Below, piece by piece: positions 59,400 through 64,000 of a stretch of 64,000 nucleotides of DNA. Origin of the DNA: an uncultured Pelagibacteraceae bacterium (GTDB lineage Bacteria; Pseudomonadota; Alphaproteobacteria; Pelagibacterales; Pelagibacteraceae). Position 1 is the stretch's first letter, and the number at the start of each line of letters is the position of its first letter. Made by a program: the position numbers and the translations under genes. The DNA lies in NCBI GenBank assembly GCA_902622245.1, contig CACNPC010000001.1:1-64000 (forward strand), given 5' to 3'. The notes under the pieces are model-generated. The model was not told where the DNA came from, ran no database searches, and saw nothing but the letters and a program-made list of their open reading frames with translations.

Positions 59400-60616
59400 T
59401 AGATGTCATCAGCTAGTCTGACACCACAAAACTGCCAAGTATCACTTGGATAAAAGAAATTTCTATAAGATGCTCTGACATGATTAATAGACGTAGAATG
59501 TGAGCCGCCTTTTAAGACAAACTGATTGCACATAAACTTGTTATTATATTCTCCTAGATTTCCTTCATATGGTTTATATTTTTTGTAAGGCGTGTAATTA
59601 CTGCTTGTCCATGCCCATAAATTTCCATAAACATCGTCTGCTTTTTCTTCAACTTCATGAAAAATTTTATTTTCTAAAAAATTACCTTTTTTCTCAGATT
59701 GTTTTAAAAAATACTCTAATTCAAATTCAGTTGGTAATCTTTTATTTTTGTATCTTGCAAAAGCATCTGCTTCATAGAAACTTATATGAGAAACTGGTTT
59801 TTCATTATCAATTTTTTTTAAACCATTTAATGTAAAATAATTATTATTATCTATCCAATACATTGGTTTTTCTAATTTGTTATTATTTACAAAATCCCAT
59901 CCATCAGATAACCAATACTCATGGTTTTTATATCCTCCATCATTAATAAATTCTTTCCACTCTCCATTAGTAACAAATGAATATATTTTAAATGGATCTA
60001 ATTGTGTTTCTGATACTGGTAATTCGTTATCGTAACAAAAAATATCTTCGTTGTTTCCATATTTAAATTTTTTACTAGTTTCTAATGTAAATTTATTTTC
60101 TTCTTTAGCAGTCGGTTTATCATCGTTAGAATTATAAGTCGGCATCAATGGATTGTTGTAAAAAATATTTTTAATATCCATTAACATTAATTCTTGATGC
60201 TGTTGTTCGTGATTTGAACCTAGTTCAACTAAAAATGATGTCCTGTTGTTTTTTGTCCTTTTTAAAAAGTCAATAATATTTTCAGTTACATAGTGTCTAT
60301 ATTTTATAACATCTTTTAAGATGGGTCTATTTAGTGAACCTCTCTTATTTCGAGGATTGTACTCACCTACAGAATTATAATACGAATTAAATATGTAATT
60401 GTAATCTTTGTTAAAAGGTTTGTAACTATCATCTAATTCTGACAAGATGAATTTTTCGAAGAACCATGTGGTGTGACCAAGATGCCACTTAAGTGGGCTA
60501 ACATTTTTGCTGGGCTGTATGACCATATCCTCAGCCTCTAAGTTCTCGCACAGAGATAGCGTTTGCTGTCTTGTTTTGGAGAATAATTCTGTAATTTGAG
60601 ATAATTTATTTTCCAT
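59399..60616 (-). CDS. egtB: Ergothioneine biosynthesis sulfoxide-synthase-like protein EgtB
   Basis: WHLGHTTWFFE and NHEQQHQELMLMD iron-ligand motifs; FGE-type C-terminus SFYEADAFARYKNKRLPTEFELEY...CGVRLADD. Confidence 0.92.
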   Translation of the reverse strand: MENKLSQITELFSKTRQQTLSLCENLEAEDMVIQPSKNVSPLKWHLGHTTWFFEKFILSELDDSYKPFNKDYNYIFNSYYNSVGEYNPRNKRGSLNRPILKDVIKYRHYVTENIIDFLKRTKNNRTSFLVELGSNHEQQHQELMLMDIKNIFYNNPLMPTYNSNDDKPTAKEENKFTLETSKKFKYGNNEDIFCYDNELPVSETQLDPFKIYSFVTNGEWKEFINDGGYKNHEYWLSDGWDFVNNNKLEKPMYWIDNNNYFTLNGLKKIDNEKPVSHISFYEADAFARYKNKRLPTEFELEYFLKQSEKKGNFLENKIFHEVEEKADDVYGNLWAWTSSNYTPYKKYKPYEGNLGEYNNKFMCNQFVLKGGSHSTSINHVRASYRNFFYPSDTWQFCGVRLADDI

Positions 60617-60720
60617 GACTAAATTTAATTAAATTTTCGGATCATGACAATGGGTTACAATGTGTTCAGCTGTTTAATATTTTTATAGACACGGAATATA
60701 AAATAATTAAGAATTTAGTT

Positions 60721-61449
60721 ATGAATTTTTCTTTAGAAATAGGTCCTAAAACTGATTTAAGTACGTTGCCTAAGGTAAAAGATGTTTATGTTACAATGCT
60801 ACCTGGAGGTGATTATAAAGAGACTGCTCAACAATCTGGAGAGTTAGTTAAAGAGGGATTTAATCCAGTTCCTCACTTCCCAGCAAGGTCAATAAATGAT
60901 GAAAATCAGCTAAAAGATTATGTTTCTAGATGTAAAGATTTGGGTGTTAAGCAAGTCTTGGTGATAGGTGGAAGTCGTGACCCGATCGGAAAATTTGATA
61001 GCTCATATCAAATGTTAGAGACAGGGTTTTTTGATGGCATCAAGATTGGAATTGCTGGACATCCCGAGGGGAGTCCTGATATATCCGACTCTGATTTAGA
61101 AAAAGCTATGATAGATAAAAAGCCTTATGCTGATTATATAGTTACACAATGGCTAATGGATACTCAGCCTATTATAGATTTTATCTCAAAACAAACAATA
61201 CCAGTTCATGTTGGAATAACTGGGCCAATGAAAATATCTAGCTTAATTAAATTTGCTAATATTGTAGGGGCAAAAAATTCCATTAACTTTCTTAAATCTA
61301 ATTTTAGTAAGGCGTTAGATTTATTGAAACCTAAAGACCCTAATGATTTAATTGGGAAAGTTAAATCGCATACTGATTATTTCCACATTTATACATTCGG
61401 CGGCTTGAAGGAAACTAACAAGTGGTTGAAGGAGAATAACTATGTCTAA
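60721..61449 (+). CDS. Methylenetetrahydrofolate reductase-like protein
   Basis: VKQVLVIGGSRDPIGKFDSSYQMLETGFFDGIKIGIAGHPEGSPDI; MetF-like TIM-barrel pattern, short (242 aa). Confidence 0.82.
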   Translation: MNFSLEIGPKTDLSTLPKVKDVYVTMLPGGDYKETAQQSGELVKEGFNPVPHFPARSINDENQLKDYVSRCKDLGVKQVLVIGGSRDPIGKFDSSYQMLETGFFDGIKIGIAGHPEGSPDISDSDLEKAMIDKKPYADYIVTQWLMDTQPIIDFISKQTIPVHVGITGPMKISSLIKFANIVGAKNSINFLKSNFSKALDLLKPKDPNDLIGKVKSHTDYFHIYTFGGLKETNKWLKENNYV

Positions 61450-62797
61450 TGAATTTGACTATAGTAAACTAAGACATACAACATCAGTAGATCAGTCTGA
61501 TAGAAAAGTACCATACAATTTAAGGCAAAGCGGACCTACTAAAGTTGAGATGCTAATATCAACAAGAGTAAGGAAATCTCCATACTGGCATTTATCTATG
61601 AAAGCAGGATGTTGGAGAGCAACTGTTTATAACAGAATTTATCATCCAAGAGGTTATGTTAAACCTGAAGATGGTGGTGCAATGGTTGAGTACGAAGCAA
61701 TTAAAAACCATGTAACAATGTGGAATGTTGCAGTTGAAAGACAAATACAAGTTAAAGGACCAGATGCAGAAAAATTTGTTGATTATGTAATTACAAGAGA
61801 TGCTACAAAAATTTCTCCAATGAGAGGAAGATATGTAATTTTGTGTAATTCTTATGGAGGAGTATTAAATGATCCTATTCTTTTAAGAATTTCTAAAGAT
61901 GAATTTTGGTTTAGTTTATCAGATAGTGATATAGGATTATATCTGCAAGGAGTAAATGCAGATGAAAGGTTTAATGTTCAAATTAATGAAATAGATGCTT
62001 GTCCTGTACAAATTCAAGGTCCTAAAGCAAAAGCTTTGATGAAAGATCTTTGTGGAAGTGAAGTTGATATTGATAACATGCCTTTTTATGGATTGGCTTC
62101 TGCAAAAGTTGGTGGAAGAAGTTGTATAATTTCTCAAACAGGTTTTTCAGGCGAGTCTGGATTTGAAATATATTTAAGAGAAGCAACTTTATATGCCGAA
62201 GATATGTGGAATGCTGTTCTTGAAGCAGGTAAAAAACATAACTTAATGGTAATTGCTCCTGCACACCATAGAAGGATACAAGCTGGAATTCTTTCATGGG
62301 GACAAGATATGGATCATGAGCATAATCCATTTCAATGTAATCTTGGATATCAAGTTTCTTTATCTGGTAAAGGTGAATGGAACAAAAAAGCAGATTACAT
62401 TGGTAAAAAAGCTCTCGAGAAAATGAAAGCTGATTTAAAAGCAGGTCATAAACCTTACAAACTTCAATTAGTTGGACTTGAATTAGGAGGAAAACCTATT
62501 GAAGAATATGCTCCAGATTTTTGGTTAATTTCAGAAAACGGCAGTGAGCCTGTAGGATTTATAACTTCTCCTTGGTATCACCCAGAAAAAGGGAAAAATA
62601 TTGCCATGGGATACGTACCATTTGATGGCACGCTAAATGCAAATGGTTTTCCAAAGGGTAAGGTTGGATCGAAATTTAAAGTCCACCTACCAGAAAAATA
62701 TTCTGATAAACCTGGAGAACCGGTCGATGCAGTTGTAGTTGATGTTCCATTTACAGAATCTTACAACGCAAATACAAGAGAAGTAGTCAGTAAGTGA
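61442..62797 (+). CDS. GcvT/DmdA/LigM-like tetrahydrofolate-dependent methyltransferase (demethylase) of unknown substrate
   Basis: VTMWNVAVERQIQVKGPDAEKFVDYVITRD, GFSGESGFEIYLRE, FDGTLNANGFPKGKVGSKFKV; coupled to the MTHFR-like gene by overlap. Confidence 0.85.
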   Translation: MSNEFDYSKLRHTTSVDQSDRKVPYNLRQSGPTKVEMLISTRVRKSPYWHLSMKAGCWRATVYNRIYHPRGYVKPEDGGAMVEYEAIKNHVTMWNVAVERQIQVKGPDAEKFVDYVITRDATKISPMRGRYVILCNSYGGVLNDPILLRISKDEFWFSLSDSDIGLYLQGVNADERFNVQINEIDACPVQIQGPKAKALMKDLCGSEVDIDNMPFYGLASAKVGGRSCIISQTGFSGESGFEIYLREATLYAEDMWNAVLEAGKKHNLMVIAPAHHRRIQAGILSWGQDMDHEHNPFQCNLGYQVSLSGKGEWNKKADYIGKKALEKMKADLKAGHKPYKLQLVGLELGGKPIEEYAPDFWLISENGSEPVGFITSPWYHPEKGKNIAMGYVPFDGTLNANGFPKGKVGSKFKVHLPEKYSDKPGEPVDAVVVDVPFTESYNANTREVVSK

Positions 62798-62810
62798 TAA
62801 AAATTTTTTT

Positions 62811-62831
62811 AGGGGGAATTTAATTCCCCCT
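62811..62831. terminator. Perfect short hairpin after the demethylase gene
   Basis: AGGGGGAATT-T-AATTCCCCCT: 10-bp complementary arms; unusually GC-rich for this background. Confidence 0.6.
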
Positions 62832-62835
62832 AAAT

Positions 62836-62943
62836 ATGACGAAAACCTTTTTCATAGTTGTTTGCATTATAATCGCTATTGCTCTAATAATATTCCCATT
62901 AATCGTTTCGTATAAGGCGCAAAAAAAAAATAAAGATAATTAA
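62836..62943 (+). CDS. Single-TM 35-aa microprotein, not in the supplied track
   Basis: MTKTFFIVVCIIIAIALIIFPLIVSYKAQKKNKDN; stop overlaps the next ATG (TAATG). Confidence 0.5.
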   Translation: MTKTFFIVVCIIIAIALIIFPLIVSYKAQKKNKDN

Positions 62944-63488
62944 TGTTTGCTCAGTTTTTAGATATTGTTTTTAAATCGTTAAAGCTTGATAAAACTCTTT
63001 ATAGAACTCCAAGATATTATGGAGAAGCTGGAATTTATTTTGCAATTCTAATTATGATTTTAGATGGGGTTGCGGGTGCTATTGCAGCTAATACGATTGT
63101 AAAAACATCAGTTGGTATATCTGGTTTAACAGCATTATTAACATGGCTGGTGTGGGCAATTTTTATATTTGTAATTGGCGTTAAAATTTTTCCTGATAAA
63201 GATAGAAAAATTCCATTTAAAAGAGTTCTTATAGCTGTTGGGTACGCTCACGCTCCAGGCCTGATAAGATTTTTTGCAGTTACACCAGAACTGGTTCTTT
63301 TAATTATTTTTCTTACTCAATTTTGGATTTTTGCTTCATTAATCATTGCAACACGACATATTTTAAATTTAAAATCAAATTTAAAAGCATTTGGAATTGT
63401 ATTTTTGTCTTTTTTAATTATTTCTTTTTTGACAATTTCATTTGTAATGACAAAAATTAATTCATTACCTATAAGTACAAATATTTAA
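62943..63488 (+). CDS. YIP1 family-like membrane protein
   Basis: About five TM segments; PRYYGEAGIYFAILIMILDGVAGAIAA, VLIAVGYAHAPGLIRFFAV. Confidence 0.7.
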   Translation: MFAQFLDIVFKSLKLDKTLYRTPRYYGEAGIYFAILIMILDGVAGAIAANTIVKTSVGISGLTALLTWLVWAIFIFVIGVKIFPDKDRKIPFKRVLIAVGYAHAPGLIRFFAVTPELVLLIIFLTQFWIFASLIIATRHILNLKSNLKAFGIVFLSFLIISFLTISFVMTKINSLPISTNI

Positions 63489-63652
63489 AGCGGAAATAAA
63501 GTTTTTGATGTTCTGCAGGAGTTACAAAGTTTATATCCTGTTAGTATTAAATTTTGGGTTACTGTTTCATCTTTTTTTTTACATTCATCACAAATATCAT
63601 TTAATTCATTATTATCTGATTTGTCTAATTTATATTCAAAGTTATCAGTCAT
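63485..63652 (-). CDS. 55-aa two-CxxC (zinc-ribbon-like) microprotein, not in the supplied track
   Basis: MTDNFEYKLDKSDNNELNDICDECKKKDETVTQNLILTGYKLCNSCRTSKTLFPL; start overlaps the stop of the next minus-strand ORF. Confidence 0.55.
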   Translation of the reverse strand: MTDNFEYKLDKSDNNELNDICDECKKKDETVTQNLILTGYKLCNSCRTSKTLFPL

Positions 63653-64000
63653 TATCTGTTAATCCTGCTCCTGCAGTTTTTTGTTTTAACTCATCTGTTT
63701 CTTCCACAAATGTGTTTTCTGATAATTTTGTTAATTCTTTCCAATCTTCTTCAGAAAAATTATTCTTATTTTCTAAGAATTGAATTTTAATTACATCAGC
63801 TTTTTCTACAATCTCACTACTTAAGTAATTTGAATAAATTGATTGATTGAAATTTAATAAAAATTCTTTTTGATCTATCTTTAAAAAAATTCTCTTTCCT
63901 GTTATTTCTGAAGATCTGCTGACAAACGGCAAAAATATCAATGGGTAAGCCATTTTTTCAATTTCTATATCACTTAGATCTTGGATAGAGATAGATTGAT
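63645..64000 (-). CDS. Hypothetical protein, N-terminus probably beyond the window
   Basis: The frame stays open upstream of the listed Met to the window end (...QSISIQDLSDIEIEK-MAYPLIFLPF). Confidence 0.6.
   Translation of the reverse strand, partial: QSISIQDLSDIEIEKMAYPLIFLPFVSRSSEITGKRIFLKIDQKEFLLNFNQSIYSNYLSSEIVEKADVIKIQFLENKNNFSEEDWKELTKLSENTFVEETDELKQKTAGAGLTDND

Noticed and set aside
61937-62330. Minus-strand ORFs opposite the DmdA/LigM-like gene
   Set aside because: Antisense shadow ORFs with no motif or plausible initiation region.
61442-62797. Calling this gene DMSP demethylase dmdA
   Set aside because: It has the GcvT/DmdA-like fold pattern, but is longer and its N-terminus differs from the Pelagibacter DmdA I recall; substrate left open.
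63505-63783. 92-aa plus-strand ORF
   Set aside because: Antisense to the CxxC microprotein and the 63645 ORF; sequence is low-complexity Phe/Tyr/Leu/Ser.
1-64000. CRISPR arrays, transposons, integrases, prophage or toxin-antitoxin modules
   Set aside because: No regularly spaced repeats, recombinase signatures or phage structural genes recognised by reading.

Overview
This AT-rich bacterial window is densely packed with genes and looks like a SAR11 / Pelagibacterales chromosome: short or overlapping intergenic gaps, small genes, and many one-carbon, methyl and ABC/TTT/MFS transport functions. I recognise about 70 protein-coding genes, one tRNA-Met(CAU), an iron-regulated-looking palindromic promoter, two strong hairpins and four small ORFs missing from the supplied ORF track. 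No rRNA, CRISPR array, integrase or transposase was seen. The most interesting blocks are: (1) 18.9-27.1 kb, a polyamine plus methylthioadenosine recycling cluster with a fused SpeD-SpeE and a class II aldolase that suggests a DHAP-shunt-like route; (2) 52.4-60.6 kb, a co-directional run of eleven genes joining EgtB/EgtD, a Rieske oxygenase, a kinase/nucleotidyltransferase pair, an SBP56/methanethiol-oxidase homologue, a ferredoxin and tandem CoA-binding proteins; (3) 16.6-18.9 kb, an Anbu proteasome-like peptidase divergent from a circularly permuted ATP-grasp protein, without the usual alpha-E and transglutaminase partners; (4) 60.7-62.8 kb, a DmdA/LigM/GcvT-like demethylase coupled to an MTHFR-like protein; (5) 27.1-28.8 kb, a passenger-less inverse-autotransporter-like barrel next to a secreted Thr/Gly/Ser-rich protein. 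All assignments come from reading motifs by eye; no database search was run.
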